Origin: an uncultured Aquimarina sp.
Lineage (GTDB): Bacteria > Bacteroidota > Bacteroidia > Flavobacteriales > Flavobacteriaceae
Direction: 5' to 3'
Assembly (NCBI RefSeq): GCF_947500065.1
Contig: NZ_CANMQT010000002.1
Location: forward strand, 310,001-374,000
Length of the DNA stretch: 64,000 nt
Position 1 is the first letter of the stretch; every line of letters begins with the position of its first letter. Below the pieces are notes generated by a model that was not told the DNA's origin, made no database searches, and saw only the letters and a program-made list of their open reading frames with translations. A program made the translations under genes and the position numbers. Positions 10,768 to 19,200 of this stretch are shown here, piece after piece.

Positions 10768-10775
10768 CAAAAATA
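10768..10775 (-). promoter_or_regulatory. -7 box of the 9040-10743 regulator
   Basis: The minus strand reads TATTTTTG (TAnnTTTG consensus), 25 bp before the start codon, exactly as for the paralogue at 8861. Confidence 0.55.
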
Positions 10776-11047
10776 CTTAAAAAAGTAAGCTTAAATCATA
10801 ATCCAACTCGTAAACAATCATTGAAAACTGTGTTATTTATTCTAAAAATTCTATTGCTCTATCTTAATAGTTTATGTTAAATGGTCAAATACACTAAACA
10901 TTTCTCAAACATTAAGATGCTACCCCACGCAGAGTCGCTATTTGTTGATTTCTACTTATTTCATAAGTTTTCAAAATATTATGTGAAATAGAATTTTCAA
11001 TAACCAATTGAAAATCCCTTGATTAACCCGAAATCCTGCATTAAAAA

Positions 11048-11073
11048 GTTCGATTCTATTCCTGGAGGCACCA
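11048..11073 (+). pseudogene. Relic of a tRNA 3' end
   Basis: GTTCGATTC (T-loop consensus GTTCRANNC), four extra bases, CCTGG (3' T-stem) and AGGCACC plus A (3' acceptor strand) follow one another. No matching 5' acceptor strand, D arm or anticodon arm lies upstream, and the extra TATT would break the T arm. I read it as a decayed or duplicated tRNA end; a chance match is possible. Confidence 0.35.
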
Positions 11074-11083
11074 CCTTAAAAGC

Positions 11084-11107
11084 CCGAACAATTTGTTCGG
11101 TTTTTTT
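11084..11107 (+). terminator. Orphan rho-independent terminator
   Basis: CCGAAC (11084-11089), a five-base loop, GTTCGG (11095-11100), then seven T. It stands 11 bp after the tRNA-like end and has no intact plus-strand gene before it, which fits the 3' end of a lost RNA gene. Confidence 0.7.
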
Positions 11108-11270
11108 ATTTTTAAGATAACATAGAAATCAATTACTTATTCACAAACACTCACCTAGTAATTACTTAATTAACGATATAAAGAATACTCTTAGAAAATA
11201 TATTCTTTATCAAAATAACAATTTGTATAAATACTTTTGGAGGCATTTAATAACAACAACTATACATCTT

Positions 11271-11362
11271 CTACTCATCTACACTAAACTACCATTCGTC
11301 TATATTAAAAGCATCTTTCAACGAAAGATAATGCTAAATTGAATCATAAAAGAACATATTTA
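11271..11362 (+). promoter_or_regulatory. LytTR-type repeats and -7 box of the H-NOX operon
   Basis: Three direct repeats lie at 11271-11281 (CTACTCATCTA), 11292-11302 (CCATTCGTCTA) and 11314-11324 (TCTTTCAACGA), spaced 21 and 22 bp. A weak -7-like box CATATTTA is at 11355, exactly 36 bp after the invariant C position of the last repeat, the same register as in four other promoters here. The presumed binder is the LytTR regulator encoded at the end of this operon, which implies autoregulation. An alternative -7 box (TACTTTTG) is at 11232. Confidence 0.65.
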
Positions 11363-11408
11363 GCAACGATTATCAACATATTCAAGCTTAAATTAAAACA
11401 CAAAAATT

Positions 11409-11816
11409 ATGACTCTGACCCTCTTATTAATCGAAGATGATGAAATTGAAAGATTAAAATTCGAAAGAGTATTGCAAAAAAACAATTATAATCATACCTT
11501 GATACAGGCTGAAAATGGAGAAACTGCATTAGAAATTTTAGAGAATAACACCGAACTCCCTGATCTAATTTTTTTAGATCTTAACATGCCAAAAATGAAT
11601 GGTTTGGAGTTCTTAAATATTTTAAAATCAAACCCCGTTCTAAGACATATCCCCATAGTTATACTTAGTACTTCAAATAATCATAATGATCTTAAAAAGA
11701 GTTATGAAATCGGAATTGCCGGTTATATAGTAAAGCCATTAAAGTATGAAGATTACGCCCACAAAATAAAATGTTTGATTGAATACTGGAGCGTGAATGA
11801 ACTTATAAAAAGATAA
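11409..11816 (+). CDS. Single-domain response regulator (CheY-like receiver)
   Basis: This 135-residue protein is a lone receiver domain: acidic pair D10/D11, phospho-acceptor D57 in FLDLNMP, and K109 in the VKP motif. The family takes a phosphoryl group from a histidine kinase or HPt protein and has no DNA-binding output of its own. It is the first gene of a five-gene operon with the H-NOX sensor (18 bp downstream), kinase, HPt and LytTR regulator. It may act as a phosphate sink or an intermediate in the relay, or signal to a partner protein. RcpA/Rcp1-like receivers beside PAS kinases look similar. The promoter upstream carries the LytTR repeats. Confidence 0.88.
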   Translation: MTLTLLLIEDDEIERLKFERVLQKNNYNHTLIQAENGETALEILENNTELPDLIFLDLNMPKMNGLEFLNILKSNPVLRHIPIVILSTSNNHNDLKKSYEIGIAGYIVKPLKYEDYAHKIKCLIEYWSVNELIKR

Positions 11817-11834
11817 TTTAAACCTACTTATCAC

Positions 11835-12374
11835 ATGAAAGGTATTGTATTTACAGAATTTTTAGAATTGGTCGAAGATAAATTTGGTCTAGCAACAGTA
11901 GATAAAATCATAGAACAATCTAAATTAGCCTCTGGAGGTATTTATACTTCTGTGGGAACCTATGATTTTTCAGAAATGTTGAGTCTACTAACTCACTTAA
12001 GTGAACATACCAATATTAGCATTGACGATCTACTGCTCACCTACGCAGAGCATTTTTTTGGAGTACTCGCAGCTAGTTACCCAGGATTAATCGACAAATA
12101 TGAAGATCCAATAGAACTGCTTTCCTCTATTGAAAATCACATCCATATAGAAGTACAAAAAATATACCCCGATGCGGAACTTCCGACTTTTGAAGTTTTA
12201 GAAAAAACTCCAACAACCTTAATTATGATCTACAAATCCAGTCGAGCAATGTACAACTTTGGCTTAGGATTAATGAATAAGACATTTGATCATTACAACA
12301 GTACTGCTACTATTCTTTTAGAAAAAATAAAAGATGATGGCACCGAAGTTAAATTTAGTATAACCAAACATTAA
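11835..12374 (+). CDS. H-NOX heme nitric-oxide sensor
   Basis: This 179-residue protein is a stand-alone heme NO/O2-binding (H-NOX, HNOB) domain covering its whole length. The proximal heme ligand is H104 (IHIEVQKIYPDAELP), with the conserved proline P117 and the heme-propionate motif Y133-x-S135-x-R137 (YKSSR). The start MKGIVFTEFLELVEDKFG is the usual one for the family. In characterised bacteria, stand-alone H-NOX proteins bind NO at picomolar to nanomolar levels and inhibit a kinase encoded in the same operon. Here the kinase gene starts within the H-NOX stop codon region (1 bp overlap), which supports that partnership. No distal-pocket tyrosine was evident by eye, consistent with an NO rather than O2 sensor, but this needs a structure-based alignment. 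Confidence 0.93.
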   Translation: MKGIVFTEFLELVEDKFGLATVDKIIEQSKLASGGIYTSVGTYDFSEMLSLLTHLSEHTNISIDDLLLTYAEHFFGVLAASYPGLIDKYEDPIELLSSIENHIHIEVQKIYPDAELPTFEVLEKTPTTLIMIYKSSRAMYNFGLGLMNKTFDHYNSTATILLEKIKDDGTEVKFSITKH

Positions 12375-13969
12375 TGAGTAGTGAGTTAGAAATATTACAA
12401 CGCGCATTACAAAGAGAAAAAGCAGCAAGAAAGCAAGCAGAACAAATTCTTGAGGGAAAATCCAGAGAACTTTACCAACTTACTCAAGAGTTAAAGGGTG
12501 CTAATGCAAAACTTGAAGATGGGCTCACCGAAAAAACCTCAGAATTACAAGGGGTTTTCGGAAATCTCGTTGATGCCTATGTACTTATGGATATCTCTGG
12601 AAATGCCATTAAAATGAATCACTCGGCCAAAGAGTTATTTGGTTATGACATCAATCAAGAAAAATTAAATATTATAACATTGATCTATAAAGAGGACTAT
12701 GAATATGCTATGAATTCTTTTCAAGAACTTATTGTCAAAGGATCATTCTCCAATTATCAAGCGAGAGTATACACCAAACATAAAGGAGTTAGAACCGTAC
12801 ATATTAATGCAAGTCTCATTTTAAATAAAGAAAATCAACCTATTGCAGCCCAAGGTATTGTAAGGGATATTACCGAAGAACTTAAACAAAAACAAATTTT
12901 TGAGGAACAGAAAAAACAATTATCCGCCATCGTCGAAAATTCTTCTTTAGGAATTGCACTTACCCAATTTGGAAAAATTCTACAAACCAATAAAGCATTT
13001 CAAGACTTATTGGGATACACACAAGACGAACTTTTGCAGAGAGAGGTGAAAGACATATCTCTAAAAGAGGGATATGTAGAATCTGAAAATAATATGAAGA
13101 AAATGAATGATGGGGAGATTGACAATTTTTCGGTAAACAAAAGATATTTAAAACAAGATGGAACTGTGTTTTGGGCCAAGACTAATGTTGCGGCGGTAAG
13201 AAATGAAGATGGAAGTATTAAATATCAAGTCGCACTAATTGAAGATATCACAGAACAATTAGAATTTGAAAAACAAAGAAATCGATTGGTGAAAAATCTT
13301 GAAAAGAGTAATAAAGAGCTTAATGACTATGCACACATTGTTTCTCATGACTTAAAATCTCCTTTGCGTAGCATGAATGCCTTATTAACCTGGCTAAAAG
13401 AAGATTATGTAGACGTATTGGATGATAATGCGCACAACTCTCTAAACATGCTACTTAAGAAAGTTGATAAAATGGACCATTTGATTAGTGGTATTCTTAA
13501 ATATTCTAGTATTGATAAAGTAGACCATCCTAAGCAAAGCATTACACTTCGAGATATTGTAACTGATATCATAGATGTCATACATATTCCCGATCATATA
13601 ACCATAAAAATCATTACAGAATTACCTGTTATCGAGGGAGATAAATTTAGATTACAACAATTGTTTCAGAATCTAATCGGTAATGCTGTAAAATACAATG
13701 ATAAAGAACAAGGTATTATTACAGTTTCTTGCGAACAAAAAGATGAGTTTTGGGAATTTGCGATCGCCGATAACGGTGCTGGGATTTCAAAAAAATACCA
13801 TCATAAGATTTTTCAGATTTTCCAAACTTTGGATAATAAAAATGAATCCACTGGAATAGGATTATCAATAGTCAAAAAAATAGTGGATTTATATGATGGT
13901 AAAATTTGGCTAGTATCTAAAGAAGGGGTTGGAACCACTTTTTATTTCACCTTAAAAAGTAAGATATGA
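12374..13969 (+). CDS. H-NOX-associated PAS histidine kinase
   Basis: This 531-residue soluble kinase has no membrane segment. An N-terminal coiled coil (about 5-60; REKAARKQAEQILEGKSREL) leads to two PAS/PAC domains (about 61-168 and 180-294), a HisKA domain with phospho-acceptor H325 (HIVSHDLKSP) and an HATPase_c domain with N-box N433/N437, G1 box DNGAG (466-470) and G2 box GIGLS. There is no receiver domain, so phosphate must leave through the HPt protein encoded next (4 bp overlap) or the lone receiver at the operon start. The coiled coil resembles those of kinases in H-NOX operons of other bacteria. NO-bound or NO-free H-NOX probably sets its activity. Confidence 0.92.
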   Translation: MSSELEILQRALQREKAARKQAEQILEGKSRELYQLTQELKGANAKLEDGLTEKTSELQGVFGNLVDAYVLMDISGNAIKMNHSAKELFGYDINQEKLNIITLIYKEDYEYAMNSFQELIVKGSFSNYQARVYTKHKGVRTVHINASLILNKENQPIAAQGIVRDITEELKQKQIFEEQKKQLSAIVENSSLGIALTQFGKILQTNKAFQDLLGYTQDELLQREVKDISLKEGYVESENNMKKMNDGEIDNFSVNKRYLKQDGTVFWAKTNVAAVRNEDGSIKYQVALIEDITEQLEFEKQRNRLVKNLEKSNKELNDYAHIVSHDLKSPLRSMNALLTWLKEDYVDVLDDNAHNSLNMLLKKVDKMDHLISGILKYSSIDKVDHPKQSITLRDIVTDIIDVIHIPDHITIKIITELPVIEGDKFRLQQLFQNLIGNAVKYNDKEQGIITVSCEQKDEFWEFAIADNGAGISKKYHHKIFQIFQTLDNKNESTGIGLSIVKKIVDLYDGKIWLVSKEGVGTTFYFTLKSKI

Positions 13970-14286
13970 CCGAAACACCAAACCTTATCTATATAAAAGA
14001 ACTGGCAGCAGGATCTGATACTTTCGAGCAGAAACTAATTAATATTGTAAAGCGAGAATTTCCAGAAGAACAAAAAGAATTTCTTGCAAATTATAATTCA
14101 AAATCATTTACCAAAGCAGCAGAAAATGTGCATAAACTAAAACATAAAATAGGAATGTTCGGATTCGAAACTGGATATCAAGTTGCTATTGACTTTGAAG
14201 AAGAACTAAAGGAGAATAATCCCTCTTTATTTACAGAATTTATGTTAATTTTAGATGCTATAGAAAACTTTTTAAAGATAATATAA
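13966..14286 (+). CDS. HPt phosphotransfer protein
   Basis: A 106-residue helical protein with the HPt signature VHKLKHKIGMFG; H56 is the expected phospho-histidine. It overlaps the kinase by 4 bp (ATGA) and sits 14 bp before the LytTR regulator, so translation is coupled and the likely order is kinase, receiver, HPt, LytTR receiver. The kinase has no receiver of its own; the single-domain receiver at 11409 could fill the middle step, giving a classical His-Asp-His-Asp relay split over four proteins. The assignment as HPt is firm; the direction of phosphate flow is inferred. Confidence 0.85.
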   Translation: MTETPNLIYIKELAAGSDTFEQKLINIVKREFPEEQKEFLANYNSKSFTKAAENVHKLKHKIGMFGFETGYQVAIDFEEELKENNPSLFTEFMLILDAIENFLKII

Positions 14287-14300
14287 AACAATCTACATAT

Positions 14301-15029
14301 ATGAATTGTATTATTATAGATGATGAAGAAACTGCAAGAGTGATTATTCAACAACTTTGTTCGCAGGTTGAAGAACTTAGTGTTATCGAGGAATTTCCCA
14401 ATGCAATCCAAGCTATTAAATTTTTGAATAAAGAAAAGGTTGATCTTATATTTTTGGATATCCATATGCCAGATTTTACAGGATTTGATTTTATACAAAC
14501 ATTAAAAAATCCTCCAAAGATTATTTTAACTACTTCTGATAAGAATTTTGCTTTAGAAGCATTTGAATACGAATGTATTGTAGATTATTTGGTAAAACCC
14601 ATTACTTTACCACGTTTTCTTAAAGCTATCCAAAAAGCAGAAAGTACACCTGACATAAATCCAGCGTCTACAACTCAGGATCAATCTGAGAATGAAACCG
14701 CTGGGATTTCTTCTGGAGAAAACGATCTCTATATCAACATAGATCGCAGATTAATTAAGATCGATATGTCAACAATTCTCGTGATAGAAGCGAAAGGTGA
14801 TTACATATTAATTAAAACAGAAAAACAAAACTATACAGTACATTCTACATTGAAAAAAATCGAAGAAAAACTACCTAACGATCTTTTTCTAAAAGTACAT
14901 CGTTCTTATATTATCAATATCAAAAAGATTATTGACATTGAGGATAATAGTGTTCTTATCGAAAAAGATGTTATCCCGGTAAGTAGGTCAAATCGTTCAG
15001 AATTAATGAAGCGCTTAAATTTATTATAA
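14301..15029 (+). CDS. LytTR-family response regulator
   Basis: This 242-residue regulator has an N-terminal receiver (D7/D8, phospho-acceptor D53 in FLDIHMPD, K99 in VKP) and a C-terminal LytTR DNA-binding domain (about 135-242; LFLKVHRSYIINIKKI, then VIPVSRSNRSELMKRL). LytTR domains bind pairs of roughly 9 bp direct repeats set about 21 bp apart. Repeats with this geometry occur upstream of its own operon and five other transcription units in this window, and no other LytTR protein is encoded here, so it is the obvious candidate binder. It is the last gene of the H-NOX operon. Membrane LytTR kinases of the LytS or two-TM type are absent; the partner is the cytoplasmic H-NOX kinase via HPt. 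Confidence 0.92.
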   Translation: MNCIIIDDEETARVIIQQLCSQVEELSVIEEFPNAIQAIKFLNKEKVDLIFLDIHMPDFTGFDFIQTLKNPPKIILTTSDKNFALEAFEYECIVDYLVKPITLPRFLKAIQKAESTPDINPASTTQDQSENETAGISSGENDLYINIDRRLIKIDMSTILVIEAKGDYILIKTEKQNYTVHSTLKKIEEKLPNDLFLKVHRSYIINIKKIIDIEDNSVLIEKDVIPVSRSNRSELMKRLNLL

Positions 15030-15128
15030 ACTTTTAAAGAAAAATATCCACAAAAGGGCATAAGAAAGCTTTTTGACCTAAAGAATTGAACTTGTAATTC
15101 CCCTATTAATTCTTCAATAAAAAAATCT

Positions 15129-15245
15129 ACATTCATCGATTACTCAGACCCACTCAACTAAACAAACACCTTCTAGATCAAAAAAAAGATAAATATTCGT
15201 CGTATGTAAATTTCATTTCATCGACAAAAAAGCAATTTTTATCGA
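15129..15245 (+). promoter_or_regulatory. Array of LytTR-type repeats before the metalloprotease gene
   Basis: Repeats lie at 15129-15139 (ACATTCATCGA, core C at 15134), 15150-15160 (CCACTCAACTA), 15193-15203 (ATATTCGTCGT), 15214-15224 (CATTTCATCGA) and 15235-15245 (ATTTTTATCGA). Core positions 15134, 15155, 15198, 15219 and 15240 differ by 21, 43 (21+22), 21 and 21 bp, so all lie on one helical face, with a degenerate copy possible near 15177. Unlike the other promoters, no -7 box lies 36 bp after the last repeat; TTCTTTAG at 15281-15288 is 5 bp later. The rest of the 334 bp gap from 15030 contains no gene. Confidence 0.6.
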
Positions 15246-15363
15246 AAAAACAAAATTGATTTCCCGTTGTCTTGCGATTATTCTTTAGCTTATAAAAGAG
15301 AAAACAAAGAAGTGCACTTCTTAATTCTTTTTGAATTATTAATAACCCTAAAGTACCGAAACA

Positions 15364-15978
15364 ATGAAATACCTTATCCCCATTTTTTTAGTACTCTTAT
15401 TACCTTCATGTTCTGTAGAAGATGACTCTGCCCCATTATTCATTGAACCAATATATATGAATAATCCTACAGCAAAATTGCTAGTAGATATAATTTATGT
15501 TCTTCCTAATGAGAATTATGATAAATCAATGTACAATTTGAATGAATCTAAATACATAGACTTTTTAAATGGTTGTTTTTTTAACCGACATGATATTGGA
15601 ATTATTATGGGAGAATCAAAAACACTAATAAACGCAGAACTATATAATCTTAAAGATAATCGAAATGATGAATCAGTAATTTTTAATACTGAGACTCTAA
15701 ATTCTTATGCGATAGATCGTTTAAGTATTTATATTATCCCAAGATCCAACACCATTGCTATAGCCGGTATTGGATTAAGGCAAAGAGCTTTGATAACTGA
15801 TGAGTTTTTATTTAGGTCTACGAGCCCTCATGAAATAGGGCATGCGCTTGGATTACCGCATTTAGAATTAGAAGGGAACATTATGTGCCAGATAAAGCCT
15901 TACCTGCGAAAAGATTTTAATAACTACCAAGCGGATAATATGATTGAAAGAATTACAAGTATTAATTTGGGCGATTAA
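15364..15978 (+). CDS. Small zinc-metalloprotease lipoprotein
   Basis: A 204-residue protein with a lipoprotein signal (LLLPSC, acylated Cys16) and the metzincin zinc motif HEIGHALGLPH followed by a Met-turn-like NIMCQI. It is much shorter than most M10/M12 proteases, so the domain is minimal, though the zinc ligands and catalytic Glu are intact. It stands alone, preceded by the longest array of LytTR-type repeats in the window and followed by a good terminator at 16052. A role in trimming or shedding surface proteins under control of the H-NOX relay is an inference; the substrate is unknown. Confidence 0.8.
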   Translation: MKYLIPIFLVLLLPSCSVEDDSAPLFIEPIYMNNPTAKLLVDIIYVLPNENYDKSMYNLNESKYIDFLNGCFFNRHDIGIIMGESKTLINAELYNLKDNRNDESVIFNTETLNSYAIDRLSIYIIPRSNTIAIAGIGLRQRALITDEFLFRSTSPHEIGHALGLPHLELEGNIMCQIKPYLRKDFNNYQADNMIERITSINLGD

Positions 15979-16051
15979 ATCATAAAAATACGATAATACT
16001 GTAACCATTTTCTAATAAACCTATTTAATTAAAATTCGTTTTTTGCCCCAG

Positions 16052-16090
16052 AACAGCAGGATACACTATAAAATATTCTGCTGTTTTTAT
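16052..16090 (+). terminator. Terminator of the metalloprotease gene
   Basis: AACAGCAG (16052-16059) pairs with CTGCTGTT (16078-16085) over eight bases, followed by a T run (TTTTTAT). It lies about 75 bp after the stop codon. Confidence 0.75.
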
Positions 16091-16130
16091 TTAAACTTTT
16101 CTCTTCTATATCCGGCTTTAATTATTAAAA

Positions 16131-16221
16131 CCCTTTATCTTTTAAAATAAACCATTCACCTTATCAAAAATCTCATTGGTCGAATAACTCCCTTTTTCAT
16201 AATACATATACACTAGTTTTG
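16131..16221 (+). promoter_or_regulatory. LytTR-type repeats and -7 box of the T9SS protein gene
   Basis: Repeats at 16131-16141 (CCCTTTATCTT, weak), 16152-16162 (CCATTCACCTT) and 16173-16183 (TCATTGGTCGA) have core positions 16136, 16157 and 16178, each 21 bp apart. A perfect -7 box TAGTTTTG starts at 16214, 36 bp after the last core and 29 bp before the ATG. No -33 TTTG is present, which fits an activator-dependent promoter. Confidence 0.72.
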
Positions 16222-16249
16222 AGTATCTGAAACCTAAAATTATTGTATT

Positions 16250-19200
16250 ATGAAAAAAATTACTTTCCTATTAGCGCTTCTAATTACTTCCACAATAAAT
16301 GCGCAACAACCTTTTGAATGTGACGAAGGTAATTTTTATCAGGTAATATCTGGAGCCATGAAAGCATATGATCCGGTTACAGGATCATACTCTGATGCAT
16401 TACACACGTATTCTTCCTACAATGCGGGAGGATATAATGTTGTCGACAATTATCTATACGCTATTAAAAGTAGTGATAACCATTTACTTAGAATTGGTAA
16501 AGATATGGTAGTTGATCTGGGCGCAATAACACCAGATGGAACCTCAGCATTTGGCGGCGGATACGCTGCAGATGTAGATCCAGAAGGGAACCTTTGGGTT
16601 TTTCAAAATACCAATAAAAAAACATTTCATAAAATAACTAACTTAAGTGGATACAATGGTTCATCCTCTCCTGATTTTGAGGTTGTCGAAGCTGATGTAG
16701 CTTCTCCTAGTAATTGTGCGGATATCGCCTATGTAAATGGTGCATTTTACGGAGGTAGTAGAGGCAAACTATATAAATGGGATCTTTCATCAGGATCTCC
16801 AGTATTCACAAGCAAATCAGTAACCAATCTACCTAGTAGTACTTTTGGTGCTGCTTATGCAGATGCTAATAATCGTTTGTATTTATCCGATAATAATGGA
16901 GGATTATACCTTATTAATAATTATGAAAGCGCTACTCCAACAGCAACTTTACTTAATCTTACCGAAACAACTAATTCTAATGATGGTTTTAAATGTGCTA
17001 ACGGCAAGTCACCTTTGGATAAAGATCAGGATGGTGTGTTAGATTCTATGGATGAAGATTGTGATGGCGACGGAATTTTAAACATCTTAGAATGTAATGG
17101 TATAGACCCTTATGGTGATGATGATGATGATGATTTGTTTAATTATCTAGATAACGATGTAAGCGGTAATGGCGATAATGTAGTACAGGATGCCTTTGAT
17201 AGAGATGGAGATGGTATGCCAGATTTTTTAGACATTGACTCAGATAACGATGGAATTTATGATATCGTAGAAGCTGGACAAGGCGACAAAGACACCAATA
17301 ATGATGGAATATGCAATGCATTAGACACAAACTACGCAGATAGCGATAATGATGGAATAGCAGATGCTTTTGACGCAGATCAAACAGGAAGTACATTTAT
17401 TCCTTTAGACACCGATAATGATACAATTTATGATTGTTATGACATAGATTCTGATAATGATGGTATCGTAGATATTATCGAAGGACAATATAGTGAATCA
17501 TATAAAGGATTATCGAATATAGATCAAGATCGAGATGGATTAGATGATGCCTTTGACTCCGATTTTAACGGAACTTTTAATGGATTGGTGGATACAGATA
17601 ACGACTCATTATATGATCATTTAGATGTTGACTCTAACAATAATGGAATACTGGATACAACAGAAGCATATGATAGTGATGGCGATGGTATTGCAGAAAC
17701 AATAGCTTCTGGCAATGATACAGATCAAGATGGATTAGATGATAATTTTGATTTAATGAAAACAAGTTTTGCTCCAGAAAATGGAGGACAAACCCCTGGT
17801 AGTTTTCCAATTCCAGAAATATGTGACAGATACAACTATTTAGGTGAATTTTCTTCGGATGGGACACCATTATATTTAGATGAAAAAGATATTGTAAGTC
17901 AAGAGACCATTACAATGATTAATGATGCGTTACCTGAAAGTTATCCGGTACCTGATTTTAATCCGCACTATATTTCTTCAGGGTATGATACAGATGTGGT
18001 ACTAGAAGCATCAGCAGATATATGGATAACTTTTGTTGGTGAAGGCGCTGGATATAAAAACACTTTAGGATTCTATACCTATGACATCAATGATCCAAAT
18101 CCCTCAATGCCAGTCCCTGAAGATATCACGATTATTTTTCCTAATGTATCAGCAGTAGGAAGCGGTGGCAGTCTTGAAATTGGAGACAAAGTAAACATAG
18201 GAAGTTTTCCTCCTGATACAGGAATCGGATGGGTATTATTAGCAAATGCATGGTCAGATGGTTGTGTGGGAACAGGAAACTGGCAATTATATTCTAACCC
18301 AGATTATAACCCAGAAAGTGATTCTGTATTGCGTCATCATAATGTTTTATTATCAGATCCAGATAATGAAAGAATCATTCTTGGGTTTGAAGATATAAGA
18401 CGAGATTACGCTTCTTGTGATCAAGATTTTAACGATACTTTATTCTATATCACAGCAAGCCCTTATACTGCTATCAAAACAGATAATTATGTTGGTATCG
18501 ATACCGCAACGGATGTTACCTCAGCAAATGATGGTGGGTTAGAAAGTAATGGAAATCTTGCTAGTCTTATCGCAAAGCGTAATTTTAATAGAACTAAAAC
18601 AAATTCGATCTTTAACACTAAAAAATCACAACAACGTTTTGAGCCTAGGAAGAAATCTTATAAATCAGGAAACAACGATGACTTAAGTATTTATTTCCCA
18701 GAAACCGGATTATTAGGTAATGAAACCACCTATGTATCAAGTCCTGAAGATTTAATCGGAATAACAAATGCTGAAGCTGTTTTTTCTGTAGATTATTATC
18801 AAGCTGATAGCAGAGTAGCTGCAGGATTGGCCACAATAACCAAAGGTGGTATTTATGATCATTCTAAAACGATTTGTGATCGATTAAACGGTTCTAAGCT
18901 ACTAGATGTAAGAACAGTAATGATCAAAGGTCATACAATGGTAAGCACTAAAATTGAGCGAGCATCAGGAGAAATAGAATATGCATTGACGTTCTCAATA
19001 AAAGAAGAAGCATCAGAAAATGAGATCTATAGCTTATGGAATATCGCTGACTACCCAGAAGGTGATTATAAAAACTTCCAGATTTGGGGTGGATCAGTAT
19101 CTCAGGTAGCTAATATTGCGAATCACATTCTAGATGAATTTGTTGCTGAGAAACCATTACGAAGCCATGAAGTAACAGAGCGTGTTCCTACTGTTTTTGT

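Larger units (their letters stand above)
10744..11408. other. 665 bp divergent intergenic region
   Basis: Between the outward-reading 7TM regulator (minus) and the H-NOX operon (plus). It contains the minus-strand -7 box at 10768, a tRNA-like 3' end at 11048 with its own terminator at 11084, a TACTTTTG box at 11232-11239 and the LytTR repeat promoter at 11271-11362. The remainder (about 10800-11040) shows nothing recognisable. Confidence 0.7.

Noticed and set aside
14178..14498. Minus-strand 106-codon frame across the HPt and LytTR genes
   Set aside because: It overlaps two well-supported genes and has no family features.
15030..15120. AAGAATT/AATTCTT hairpin as terminator of the H-NOX operon
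   Set aside because: The stem is weak, and no T run follows on the plus strand.
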